Assembly (NCBI GenBank): GCA_028291545.1
Contig: JAQGHR010000035.1
Location: forward strand, 1-64,000
Direction: 5' to 3'
DNA length: 64,000 nt
Source: Planctomycetota bacterium
GTDB taxonomy: Bacteria > Planctomycetota > Planctomycetia > Isosphaerales > Isosphaeraceae
Notes under the pieces: generated by a model
Told to the model about the DNA's origin: nothing
The model's input: the letters and a program-made list of their open reading frames with translations, nothing else
Databases searched by the model: none
Translations under genes and position numbers: made by a program
Shown: positions 8,419-16,668 of the stretch, piece after piece
How the letters are laid out: each line of letters begins with the position of its first letter
How positions within the stretch are numbered: the stretch's first letter is position 1

Positions 8419-9518
8419 GAGGACTTCAGCCCCTTGCTCTGGAGCCACGACTTCATCTCTTCGATCGTGATCACGTTCTCGGCCTTCACCGGCGAGTCGC
8501 CCTTCGGAACGATCACCCGCACGCCCGTGTCGCGGGTCTTGCCGTCGGGAAGGACGTCCTTGACCGTCTTGGCGTCCTTGTTGATCAGGGCCTTGAGCAG
8601 CTTCACGCCCTGGAATCCCATCTCGTAGGGATTCTGGCAGACGGATGCGTCGATGTGGCCCTTCTCCAGCTCTCCGACGGCCGCCTCGTCGAGGTCGAAC
8701 GTGACGACCGTGGTGCGCTTGCGGACGTCGGGATTCTTGGCGACTTCCTCGGCGATCGCCGGGGCATTGTACGACCACAGGCCGAGCAGCAGGTCGAGGT
8801 CGGTGTATTTTGAGAGAGCGGTCTGGACGTTGTCCCGGGCGCGGGCGTGATCGCCGTTGTCGTCGAGCGTCTCCACCTCCTTGAAGGCGGGACCGGCTCC
8901 CTGGAAGAAACCCTGCTTCCTCTCGCGAGCATTGGCCGCGCCCGAGGTGCCGACGAACACCGCAACCTTGCCGCCCTTGGGGCGGACGGCCGCCGCCGCC
9001 TTGCCCGCGGCCTCGCCCGCCTTCACGTTGTTGGTGCCGATGTAGGCCGATCGCACATCGGCCGACTTCGGCTCGATGTCGGAATCGATGGCGATCACGA
9101 CCTTCCCCGCCTTCTGCAGGGCCCGCATCGCGTCGGCCACGCCGGGGGCGTCGGCCTCGATCACCGACACGGCCACGCCTTGAACGTCCAGGCTGAGCGC
9201 CTCCTGGAGACGGTCGATCTGGCCTTGCGTGGAACCCTCGTTCCGCCTCATCGAGACCTCGACGCCGAACTCCTTACCGCCGTCCTGCATCCCCTTCTCG
9301 ACGGCGTTCCACCAGTCGGCGTTGCTATTGGTCACGAACAGGAGCTTGACCGCGCCTTTGCCGTCGCCCTTCGGGGCCACATCTCCCTTGCTCCCGCTCG
9401 CGGCATCCCCCGTCTTGGGAGCCCCTGCCTTTTCCGAACCTCCGCATCCGGCGACGATCACGGCCAACCCGGCCGCCATGCCACGCAGCAACCACCATCG
9501 GAATCCAAGCCGATTCAC
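8415..9518 (-). CDS. Sugar ABC transporter substrate-binding lipoprotein
   Basis: The product is 367 residues. The GTG at 9518 is chosen as start because it follows GGGGGA and yields a proper lipoprotein signal (residues 1-24, lipobox VAGC with Cys25). A Gly/Ala/Lys-rich linker leads to a periplasmic-binding-protein type I fold of the ribose/YtfQ type: LLFVTNSNADWWNAVEKGM at the start, then GVAVSVIEADAPGV, then VVTFDLDEAAVGELEKGHIDASVCQNPYEMG near the end. It captures a sugar or similar ligand outside the membrane for the coupled permease. The ligand cannot be read from the sequence. Confidence 0.93.
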   Translation of the reverse strand: MNRLGFRWWLLRGMAAGLAVIVAGCGGSEKAGAPKTGDAASGSKGDVAPKGDGKGAVKLLFVTNSNADWWNAVEKGMQDGGKEFGVEVSMRRNEGSTQGQIDRLQEALSLDVQGVAVSVIEADAPGVADAMRALQKAGKVVIAIDSDIEPKSADVRSAYIGTNNVKAGEAAGKAAAAVRPKGGKVAVFVGTSGAANARERKQGFFQGAGPAFKEVETLDDNGDHARARDNVQTALSKYTDLDLLLGLWSYNAPAIAEEVAKNPDVRKRTTVVTFDLDEAAVGELEKGHIDASVCQNPYEMGFQGVKLLKALINKDAKTVKDVLPDGKTRDTGVRVIVPKGDSPVKAENVITIEEMKSWLQSKGLKSS

Positions 9519-9803
9519 AGGACCGTCCCCCGAGAGAGAGGAGAGGAAAAGACAGAGACGCACGGCCGGCGTGGAACGCGTCCCACCGCCGCCGAAGGGC
9601 GCCGACGCCGCTGCGCCCGGCCCGTCTGAACAGGGAATTGTGCGTCATCTTAACCGGCCGGAATGGCGGGGGGAACAGAGTCAAGCCGGGTGAATGGACC
9701 GACTTTCTCGGAGAATCCGCTCGAACGCCGAGATTCCCGGGGTAATTCCCCTCGACTCGGGCGACTATAGTCAGGATCGCACGAGATCGGGAGAGATCGA
9801 ACC

Positions 9804-12158
9804 ATGAGGATAAACGGCACGTCGGCCGGTATTGCGGACTCGCTCCGGGTGCTCTGGGACTCCGGCGCATTAGGACTCGCAACCGATGCACAATTACTCG
9901 AACGCTTCGTTGCCAGTCGAGACGAGGCCGCGTTCTCCCTCCTGGTCGATCGCCACGGCGCGATGGTCTGGAGCGCCTGTCTTGCGGTGCTGAGCGACGT
10001 CCACGACGCGCAGGATGCGTGGCAGGCGACGTTCTTGATCCTGTTCCGCCGCGCCGGCTCGATCCGCCGAACCATGTCGGTCGGCCCCTGGCTTTTCGGT
10101 GTCGCGCGCCGCGTCTCGCTTCGCGCCCGGAACGAGTCTCGACGCCGCCAGGATCTCGCCATCAAACTCGCCGCGATGACACCTCTCCTTGCCGATCCTC
10201 CCGAATCCTGGGCCGATCTGCACGAGGAGATCGACCGCCTTCCTGCGTTGGAACGCGCCGCAATCATCGTTTGCGACCTCGAAGGCGTGAGCCACGAAGA
10301 CGCCGCCCGGCGCCTCTCCTGGCCGGTTCGCACCGTCCGCAAGCGTCTCTATCGCGGCCGGGACCGACTTCGAGACCGGCTAACTCGGCGAGGCCTCGCA
10401 CTCGCTCCCATTCCAGCCAGTGTGCTGCCTCTTCCGCAAGCCGCCAAGGCGGCCCTTGCCCGGTGCGGTGTCGTCTCACCTCGTGTACTATCTCTCGCTC
10501 AAGGAGTCTCCCGAGTCATGATGCTTACTTCGTGGAAGACGGTCACCGCAGGACTCTTGGGTGTGGGAATCCTCTGCGGAGCCGGGATGTGGGCTCTGGC
10601 GCGACCGGACGACCCCAAGAAGGAACTACGAGCCAGGCCAGTCCATGTCGCCAAGGTGGCATTCACGACGCCGAGCGACGCCGACGCTCGCTTGATCTTG
10701 CGCAAGGCGGCTGAGGGAGCGATGGCGCTCGGCAAGGAACCGAATGGAAGCTGGAGCCTGACCCAAATCGCCAGTGCGCAGGCCGAAGCGGGCGATCGCG
10801 ATGGGGCCAGGGCGACCTTCCGGCAGGCGGTCGCCGACGCGATGGCAAAGGACAAGCCAAACGCCTGGTGGCTCTGGAGAATCGGCCATTTTCAGGTCTT
10901 GGCCGGTGAGGCGGCCGATGCCAAGGCGACGCTTGCGAAGGCCGCCGACATCGCCAAAGCGCTTGGTCCGGAGCCCAAGGATCGTGCCATCGAGGTGCTC
11001 GCCGTCATCATCCAGGAACAACGACGTATCGGCGACAAGGACGGAACGGCCGCGACGGTCGCAGCCATGCGGATCATCCAGGGAAAGATCGACCCCAAAG
11101 TGGACCCTTTTAGCCATCCAACATTCGTTGGGGCGCTGGCTGCCGCGGGCGAAGTCGACGATGCGTTCTTCATGATCGAGTTCATGCGGAATGATGCGAC
11201 TACCCGGTGGAACCTCCCTGGATCGCTCGGGAAGATCGCCGAAGGCGCTCAATTCAGCGACGACGCGACCGCGAAGGAGATCGTCCGCCGCGTGGCGGAC
11301 GAACTGGAAAAGCTGGCTCCCAAGCCCAACGAGCAGGTCTTTTCCTACGGGGACCTGGCCCAGGCCCAAGCGCGCCTTGGGCAGATCGAGGCGGCCCGTC
11401 GCACCGCTTTGAGCATCGGTCGAAATGCCGATGGAAGCTTCGACCTGGTAAGCGACACGCAGCCCTACATCCTCCTTTGCGTTGCGGTCATTCAGGAAGG
11501 CAAAGGCGATCGTCCCGGTGCACGGCAGACGATGCGGTTGGCCCTGCAATCGATCCGCGAGAACCCCAATATGCGAGGCGTGCAGGGCCGACTTGAGCAA
11601 GTCGGAGGTTACCAGGCGGCTCTCGGAGACGTCGAAGGCGCACGTGAAGTCGTCGCCATGATGGAGCCTGGGTTGAAGCACAAGGTACTGCTCGCCATTG
11701 CGCAACACCAGAAGACCGCAGGTGCCTTCGCCGCCGCCAAAACGACGACGGAGGAAGCCAAGGCGGACGCGGCCATTGCGGTTTCCAGCAAGCCCAAGGC
11801 TCTGTTGGACCCACAACCGCAGCCTGGCCAGATCGTGGAACCCGAGGCCGCCGACTCTCAACGGCGGGCATTCGCTCTCGCCGATGTTGCCCGCGTCCAG
11901 GCCCTGGACGGCGATTTCGACGCGGCTGAACAGACAATCGCTTCGATCGCAAGGCTCACCAAAGCCCCCTATCTCCAATCCAATCTCGCCCATGCTCAAA
12001 AACAGGTCGCCGGCGCCCGAGCCTCGATCGGCGATCTCTCGGGAGCGCTGGCGACGGCCTTGAAGATCGAGGCGCCCGATGCGAAGCGTAAGGCTCTGGA
12101 AGGCGTCGCGGCGGGCTATCATGCGTGGAAGGCCGCGACCAAGAAGCCCAACCCCTGA
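9804..12158 (+). CDS. ECF sigma factor fused to a membrane-anchored helical-repeat domain
   Basis: The product is 784 residues. Residues 30-100 match sigma-70 region 2 (DEAAFSLLVDRHGAMVW, then DAQDAWQATFLILFRRAGSI). Residues 140-200 match region 4 (LPALERAAIIVCDLEGVSHEDAARRL followed by a basic recognition helix). A single transmembrane helix follows at about 246-266 (GLLGVGILCGAGMWALA), and then about 500 residues of TPR-like helical repeats (A-x-A-rich pairs such as GDRDGARATFRQAVADAMAK). The layout predicts a cytoplasmic sigma factor tethered to the membrane with its repeat domain outside. An internal ATG pair at 10518, preceded by AAGGAG, could also produce the membrane/repeat part alone. 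The neighbouring genes are not obviously co-regulated. Confidence 0.88.
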   Translation: MRINGTSAGIADSLRVLWDSGALGLATDAQLLERFVASRDEAAFSLLVDRHGAMVWSACLAVLSDVHDAQDAWQATFLILFRRAGSIRRTMSVGPWLFGVARRVSLRARNESRRRQDLAIKLAAMTPLLADPPESWADLHEEIDRLPALERAAIIVCDLEGVSHEDAARRLSWPVRTVRKRLYRGRDRLRDRLTRRGLALAPIPASVLPLPQAAKAALARCGVVSPRVLSLAQGVSRVMMLTSWKTVTAGLLGVGILCGAGMWALARPDDPKKELRARPVHVAKVAFTTPSDADARLILRKAAEGAMALGKEPNGSWSLTQIASAQAEAGDRDGARATFRQAVADAMAKDKPNAWWLWRIGHFQVLAGEAADAKATLAKAADIAKALGPEPKDRAIEVLAVIIQEQRRIGDKDGTAATVAAMRIIQGKIDPKVDPFSHPTFVGALAAAGEVDDAFFMIEFMRNDATTRWNLPGSLGKIAEGAQFSDDATAKEIVRRVADELEKLAPKPNEQVFSYGDLAQAQARLGQIEAARRTALSIGRNADGSFDLVSDTQPYILLCVAVIQEGKGDRPGARQTMRLALQSIRENPNMRGVQGRLEQVGGYQAALGDVEGAREVVAMMEPGLKHKVLLAIAQHQKTAGAFAAAKTTTEEAKADAAIAVSSKPKALLDPQPQPGQIVEPEAADSQRRAFALADVARVQALDGDFDAAEQTIASIARLTKAPYLQSNLAHAQKQVAGARASIGDLSGALATALKIEAPDAKRKALEGVAAGYHAWKAATKKPNP

Positions 12159-12290
12159 CGAAAATGGGGAATTCGAGGACTCCGACTCGCGGGCCACGCC
12201 AGGCCGGAACGGGCGCGGGGACCGTCGTTCGACCATCGGGTTCCGCCGCCCGTTCCGGGCGAGAATTGCAAATTAGACGCTTGCAAGAGC

Positions 12291-12351
12291 GAACGTAGGG
12301 CACGCTATTGCGTGCCTGAGGATTCGGCACGCAATAGCGTGCCCTACGTTC
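12291..12351. repeat. Nested double palindrome (REP-pair-like)
   Basis: Two perfectly complementary 26-base arms (12291-12316 and 12326-12351) are separated by nine bases. Each arm is itself a hairpin, GGCACGC-TATT-GCGTGCC, preceded by the tetranucleotide GTAG. A GTAG-headed hairpin is the classical form of REP sequences, and two facing each other form a BIME-like unit. It lies between convergent genes and could also act as a bidirectional terminator. Confidence 0.7.
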
Positions 12352-12395
12352 CCCGAAGCGGGGAGCGATTTCGATGGGGTGAGACACGCCGCGAT

Positions 12396-12448
12396 CCAGG
12401 GGCGTGCCGCCCCTGGCTATGAACCCCAGCCCCCTTCGGGGCGAAACC
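12396..12448. repeat. Dispersed GC-rich repeat with CCCCTTCGGGG hairpin (copy A)
   Basis: The order is CCAGGGGC-GCCCCTGGCT, a short spacer with AACC, then CAGCCCCCTTCGGGG. The first part is a palindrome (CCAGGGGC with GCCCCTGG) and the second a tetraloop-type hairpin. The same arrangement recurs at 30634-30680, so this is a dispersed non-coding repeat. Confidence 0.6.
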
Positions 12449-12465
12449 ACAATCCCGATCGTCTC

Positions 12466-13992
12466 TTACTTGCTCACGGCATCCCCAAGAAACCCCGCCA
12501 CATCCGCCTTCAGCTTCTTCAACGACGGCCCGTGCAGGTACATCATGTGCCCGGCCTCGTAGTATTCGAGGCGGACATTGGAACGCTGCTTTTCGTCCAG
12601 GTTCATATGGGCAAGCGTGTACTCGGTCGCGAAGAACGGGGTGGCGAGGTCGTAGTAGCCGGAGCCGACGAAGACCTTCATGGAGGGGTTCTTGGACATC
12701 GCGTCGCGCAGGGAGGAGCTCGTGTCGGCGAAGCCGCCGCGACCGGCGACGCCGAAGTCCCAGCGGCCGACGCCCTCGCCGAGGATGTGGTAGGGGACGT
12801 CGGTCCGGTAGGCGAGATCGGAGCGGACGTAGGCGTTGAAGGTCGCCGTGTAGGGCGGGCGGATGGCCGACATGCTGGGGTCGTTCTCGGGCGTGTCGGA
12901 GACGTTGGAGGCGTCCACGCCCTTGAATCGACTGTCGAGACGGCCGACCGTCATTTTCTCCTTGCGAAGAAGCTGCTTGCAGAAGTGCTGGATGTCGACG
13001 CGAAGGTTGGCGGAGTCGATGTACGAGGCGTCCAGCCCGGTGTAGCGAGACAGCTTCGCGATGATCTCCCGGCGCTCCTCGGTCGTGAGCCGATCGCCCT
13101 TTTCCAGTGCCAGGGCATAATCGCCCGCCGCCCACCTGGTCGCGTCGGCCAGGGTCGCTTTCAGGTCCTTTTGCAGGTCGTCCGGCAGCTTCTTGTGATA
13201 CCAGGCCGTCGCGGCGTACGTCGGCAGGAACAGCACGTAGGGCAGGTCGTTGCCGGTGGCGAACTGGAGGGTCTGGAAATTCAGCACCGAGGAGACGAGG
13301 ACGATCCCGTTGAGCGCGATCCCCTTCTCGACGAGGCTGTCCGACAGGCCCGCGGCCCGGGTCGTCCCGTAGCTCTCGCCGACGAGGTACAGCGGCGAGA
13401 TCCACCGATCCTCGCGAGAAAGATAGAGGCGGATGAACTCGCCGACGCTGTCGATATCGCCCCTCAGCCCGTGAAATTTCGCGTTCAGCTCCGGCTTGGC
13501 GGCGCGGCTGTAGCCGGTCCCCACCGGGTCGATGAAGACCAGGTCGGTCCTGTCGAGCCAGGTCGCCTCGTTATCGACGAGCTTGAACGGCGGCTTCGCG
13601 AACTCCGCGTCGTCGGGCATCTCCACCCGTTTCGGCCCGAGCGCGCCCATGTGCAGCCAGACCGAGGAGGAGCCCGGCCCGCCATTGAAGCTGAACATGA
13701 GCGGACGTTTGGACTTGTCCCCCTGATCATCGAGCGTATAGGCGATCGAGAAGATGCGGGCCTCGACCTCGCCCTTCTCGTTCTTGATCGGCGTCAGCCC
13801 GGCCGTCGCCGTGTACTTGAGCGTCTTGCCGCCGACGCTGATCTCGTGATGCGAGACGGCCGGCGCCGCGTCGGCGTCCGACGTGCGGTGCGGATCGGCG
13901 GGCTTGGGAGGGGACTGGCCACGGGCCGAGGGGATGAGGAGCAGGGCGGTAGCCAGGACGGCGAGCCGGGTCATGGCGTGTCGCGGTCGCAT
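12466..13992 (-). CDS. Secreted serine carboxypeptidase, peptidase family S10
   Basis: The product is 508 residues from the ATG at 13992 (GAGGA upstream). A signal peptide covers about residues 1-25. The alpha/beta-hydrolase core shows the oxyanion segment FSFNGGPGSSSVW (about 100-112) and FIDPVGTGYSRA (about 153-164). The catalytic triad is visible: nucleophile Ser207 in GESYG (205-209), Asp448 in GYYDLATP, and His482 in EAGHMMY. Family S10 enzymes remove C-terminal residues from peptides at acidic pH. Because of the signal peptide it should act in the periplasm or outside the cell. Confidence 0.95.
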   Translation of the reverse strand: MRPRHAMTRLAVLATALLLIPSARGQSPPKPADPHRTSDADAAPAVSHHEISVGGKTLKYTATAGLTPIKNEKGEVEARIFSIAYTLDDQGDKSKRPLMFSFNGGPGSSSVWLHMGALGPKRVEMPDDAEFAKPPFKLVDNEATWLDRTDLVFIDPVGTGYSRAAKPELNAKFHGLRGDIDSVGEFIRLYLSREDRWISPLYLVGESYGTTRAAGLSDSLVEKGIALNGIVLVSSVLNFQTLQFATGNDLPYVLFLPTYAATAWYHKKLPDDLQKDLKATLADATRWAAGDYALALEKGDRLTTEERREIIAKLSRYTGLDASYIDSANLRVDIQHFCKQLLRKEKMTVGRLDSRFKGVDASNVSDTPENDPSMSAIRPPYTATFNAYVRSDLAYRTDVPYHILGEGVGRWDFGVAGRGGFADTSSSLRDAMSKNPSMKVFVGSGYYDLATPFFATEYTLAHMNLDEKQRSNVRLEYYEAGHMMYLHGPSLKKLKADVAGFLGDAVSK

Positions 13993-14083
13993 GCGGTTCC
14001 TCGTGAGACGGGAGTGATCAATCTCAGGTCCGACCGGCGCGCCGAGCCGATGGGAAGAATGTACCGCGACGGCGGGACCCGCC

Positions 14084-14722
14084 CTACTTGATCTCGAACT
14101 TCTCGATTCGATACGTCGACCCGTCCTTGAGCAGGCGGATTCGGACCGGCTTCTCGGCTCGATTGAAGATGGCGCGGCCCCGGAGCTCCCAGTCGAACAT
14201 GCTCTTCATGTTATTTTCCATCAACGGCGTGGGCTGTTGCTCCAGGACGATCTCGTTGAACGGTCCCCACGCCTTCATCGAGGTGCTCGCCTTCACCAGT
14301 TCCTTCCGGTCGAGTTCGGGCACCGCGTGGGCGACCGCGGCGTCGACCTTGCCCTCGGAGAGGTCCTGGACGAACTGGTGCGCCACCGACTGGGCTTCCG
14401 TGATCTGGACGGAGATCGTTTGCTGCAAGATGTAAAAGAACGAGATGACCACGAGCCACAGACTGAGCCCGATCACGCCCATGACCAGCCCTGCGATCGC
14501 GAGTCCCCGGCCGCCGACCTCGGGGTCGCGCGTCTTGCGAATGCCGATGAACCCGAAGATCACGGCAAGCAAGCTCGTGACCAGCGGCACGCAGAAACAG
14601 ACGCCGCAGACCAGGCTGGCGATCGAGATCCCGCTCGCCGGAGGAGGCGGCATCCGCCGATACTTGACCTGGTCGGGCGAATCGTCGGGCTCTGCGTAGT
14701 AGTTTCGCTCGTCTTGGGGCAT
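14084..14722 (-). CDS. DUF4190 domain membrane protein
   Basis: The product is 212 residues from the ATG at 14722. An N-terminal acidic/Pro-rich segment is followed by two hydrophobic helices (about 32-60 and 73-99) joined by a loop with RKTRDPEVGGRGLAIAG, the DUF4190 signature. The C-terminal 110 residues form a soluble domain that may be secreted. DUF4190 proteins are common in planctomycetes and Gram-positive bacteria and have no known biochemical role. Confidence 0.85.
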   Translation of the reverse strand: MPQDERNYYAEPDDSPDQVKYRRMPPPPASGISIASLVCGVCFCVPLVTSLLAVIFGFIGIRKTRDPEVGGRGLAIAGLVMGVIGLSLWLVVISFFYILQQTISVQITEAQSVAHQFVQDLSEGKVDAAVAHAVPELDRKELVKASTSMKAWGPFNEIVLEQQPTPLMENNMKSMFDWELRGRAIFNRAEKPVRIRLLKDGSTYRIEKFEIK

Positions 14723-15078
14723 GACGCGGATCTCGGACGTGGGGTGATCTCGTACCAAAGCGCCTCGCCGTCGCGGTTCGGCCCTCGGTTCCGGCATTCT
14801 AGCGGTTGCCATCCGAGCGGGCGAGGGGCGGACGTGTTTTGCCGGGCCGAATCGAAGAGTTTCACGCAGAGACGGGGAGGAAGCGCGAGGTCGCAGGGGT
14901 AGAAAAAGAGAGATGGAGACAGTGAGAAAGAGTAGGCCGGCCCTGGGCAACCCCAACTTCTGATTCCCTCTCCAAACCCATTTTCCCCTCACTCTGCGAC
15001 CTCTGCGCTTCCTCCCCGTCTCTGCGTGAAACTCTTCGGTCCTACGCCGGGTCGCAGCATTGGCTCGATATGCGGACC
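14723..15078. other. Intergenic region containing a long inverted repeat
   Basis: 356 bases between the ATP-grasp gene stop and the DUF4190 start, both on the minus strand. More than half is taken by the inverted repeat at 14853-15038. No gene is visible; the part nearest 14723 should contain the DUF4190 promoter. Confidence 0.5.
14853..15038. repeat. Long-arm inverted repeat (44/45-bp arms, 97-base interior)
   Basis: The left arm at 14853-14896 (starting CGAAGAGTTTCACGCAGAGA) is the reverse complement of the right arm at 14994-15038 (ending GTGAAACTCTTCG), apart from one small difference near GCGC/GCGCAG. The arms carry the CGCAGAGACG...GGTCGCAG style of wording seen in dispersed repeats of many environmental bacterial genomes. 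The interior is purine-rich on one side and pyrimidine-rich on the other. There is no coding content. Confidence 0.75.
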
Positions 15079-16218
15079 TTATCCATCGGCATCGCTCAGC
15101 CTGGTCCGCCATCGGGCGAGGCGACAGTGCAGGCGGCGAGAGCAGGATTCCAGGGTGGTGCCACGGGACAGGACGGTCAGGACCGGATCGCCGGGCTCGA
15201 AGACGGTCCCCTCGGCGGGAAGGTCGCAAATGGGCGGGACCGCGAACGAACGAGCGGCATCGGGGCGAAGGCGATGAGCATCGATCGCCGGAAGGATGCA
15301 GCGCCGGTCGGCATACACGACGGCCTTGCCCACGAAGGCGGGCGGGCGGATTCGCGATCGGGTCGGCCCCGAGACGCCCGAGTCGAAGGCCCGCCGATGT
15401 TCGAGCAATAAAGGGCGGCCCGAGGCCAGTTCGAGCACCTCGGTCGACGCGGTGTAGCGCGGATTGACCTCGACCGGCAACGGGCGGCCCTGCGCGTCCA
15501 GGATCAGATCGACCCCGAAAACGCCGCGAAGCCGGAACGCCTCGACCAGCGCCTGGCCGATGGCCGCGATCGACTCACGAACAGGGCGCGGAAGCGGCCA
15601 GGGGCCGAGACTGCCAAGGTACGCGAACGGCTCGCCCTCACGACCGAGGAGCTGACGTGTCACGCCCAGCAGCGTGGAACCGCCGTCGCTCCCCACAAAC
15701 AAAGCGGCGAGGCTCGTGCCTTCAATTCGCGACTGAAAATACACCGACCGCCCGGAGCGGAAGTTCTCGCCGAGAAGGGGCCGGATGCCTCGCCCTCCGG
15801 CCGAGGCGAGGGGCTTCACCAGCCATGAACCGTCTCGCGGCAAGCCGTCGTCCGAGACTCGCGATCGAGGGGCGGGCAGGCCGCGGCTCGCCAGGGCTTC
15901 CGCGACGGCCAGGGGATCGCGAACGGCGCGGAGCGAGGCACCGGAGATCCCCCAGAGCGGCCGGAGGGCGGCCACGCGGTCGATCAGATCGGGCGCGTTT
16001 TCCAGGGCCCCGGTGTAGATCCAGGGATCATCGCCGGGGATGCGCGCGACGATCTCTTCCAGGCCGTTCGGATAGGAGCCGGGGTCGATCCGGTGCGTGG
16101 TCGCGATCGCGGCGAGGTCCCGGTCCGCGAACAGGTCGATCGTGATCGGGGCGAGCCCCGCCCTCACCGCGGACTGGGCGGCGGCCCGTGCGCTGGCGCC
16201 GAGGATGAGAAGGGGCAT
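15079..16218 (-). CDS. ATP-grasp enzyme (COG2232-like), probable part of the H4MPT C1 gene set
   Basis: The product is 379 residues. The N-terminus is a Rossmann-like pre-ATP-grasp fold (PLLILGASARAAAQSAVRAG). The ATP-grasp core shows SWLVKPLASAGGRGIRP (nucleotide-binding lysine and glycine-rich loop) and GVFGVDLILDAQGRPLPVEVNPRYTASTEV, which supplies the metal-binding Glu and Asn-Pro-Arg. A short C-terminal domain follows. Proteins of this type occur with fae, mtd and mch genes in methylotrophs and planctomycetes, where a role in H4MPT cofactor synthesis or glutamylation is suspected but not proven. Here fae and the methylene-H4MPT dehydrogenase lie within 2.5 kb, which supports that assignment. 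Confidence 0.85.
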   Translation of the reverse strand: MPLLILGASARAAAQSAVRAGLAPITIDLFADRDLAAIATTHRIDPGSYPNGLEEIVARIPGDDPWIYTGALENAPDLIDRVAALRPLWGISGASLRAVRDPLAVAEALASRGLPAPRSRVSDDGLPRDGSWLVKPLASAGGRGIRPLLGENFRSGRSVYFQSRIEGTSLAALFVGSDGGSTLLGVTRQLLGREGEPFAYLGSLGPWPLPRPVRESIAAIGQALVEAFRLRGVFGVDLILDAQGRPLPVEVNPRYTASTEVLELASGRPLLLEHRRAFDSGVSGPTRSRIRPPAFVGKAVVYADRRCILPAIDAHRLRPDAARSFAVPPICDLPAEGTVFEPGDPVLTVLSRGTTLESCSRRLHCRLARWRTRLSDADG

Positions 16219-16259
16219 GGCGACCCGGAGGGAACCGGGAACTCCTGGGCGACTCCACG

Positions 16260-16297
16260 AAAAAACCCGGCTCCCCGCGAGGTCGCGGAGAGGCGGG
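16260..16297 (-). terminator. Rho-independent terminator of the small cysteine protein gene
   Basis: Read on the minus strand, CCCGCCTCTCCGCG pairs imperfectly with CGCGGGGAGCCGGG around a three-to-four-base loop, followed by six T. It stands between the stop codon at 16333 and the ATP-grasp start at 16218, so the two minus-strand genes are probably transcribed separately. Confidence 0.75.
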
Positions 16298-16332
16298 TCT
16301 TGCCATCAGACCGGAGTCCGAGGGACGGTGGC

Positions 16333-16668
16333 TCATTCCTCGACGACTTCAATCTTCTTGGGGTCGATGAACTTCTTGCCGTCCTTCTCGCTCACTTCGC
16401 CGGTGACCTTGACCTTCTTCTCGCTCTTGCAGAAGCCGGCCTTGGCGTGATTGTCGCTGGCGACCTTGTTCTTCATGCTCATGTAGTACTTAACTTCCTT
16501 GTCGCCGTCCTTGACGATCACGACGTTCTGACAGGCCTTCGCCTCCTTCAGGGCGCACTTGGCGCAGGTGGCGGAGCCGGTGATCGTCTTCTCGTCGGCG
16601 GCGAGGACCGACAGGCTGGCGCCCAGGAACAGGCCGCAAACCGCGAGCATGGGCAGAATTTTCCGCAT
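16333..16668 (-). CDS. Small secreted cysteine-containing protein (DUF6370-like)
   Basis: The product is 111 residues. The ATG at 16668 follows GGAG about 8 bases upstream and gives a signal peptide (residues 1-23, ending VLAAD). The mature part starts with ITGSATCAKCALKEAKACQ, a CxxC pair and a third cysteine, followed by beta-strand-like segments and a Lys/Glu-rich tail. This matches the pattern of small planctomycete proteins annotated as DUF6370. A metal-binding or redox role is suggested by the cysteines only. It has its own terminator and is divergent from fae. Confidence 0.7.
   Translation of the reverse strand: MRKILPMLAVCGLFLGASLSVLAADEKTITGSATCAKCALKEAKACQNVVIVKDGDKEVKYYMSMKNKVASDNHAKAGFCKSEKKVKVTGEVSEKDGKKFIDPKKIEVVEE

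Larger units (their letters stand above)
12159..12465. other. Intergenic region between convergent genes
   Basis: 307 bases between the convergent sigma-factor fusion and S10 peptidase genes. Its notable content is two repeat structures, listed separately at 12291-12351 and 12396-12448. No gene is apparent. Confidence 0.5.

Noticed and set aside
12379..14091. Plus-strand frame of 570 codons opposite the S10 peptidase
   Set aside because: No domain content; the minus strand has the full Ser-Asp-His triad.
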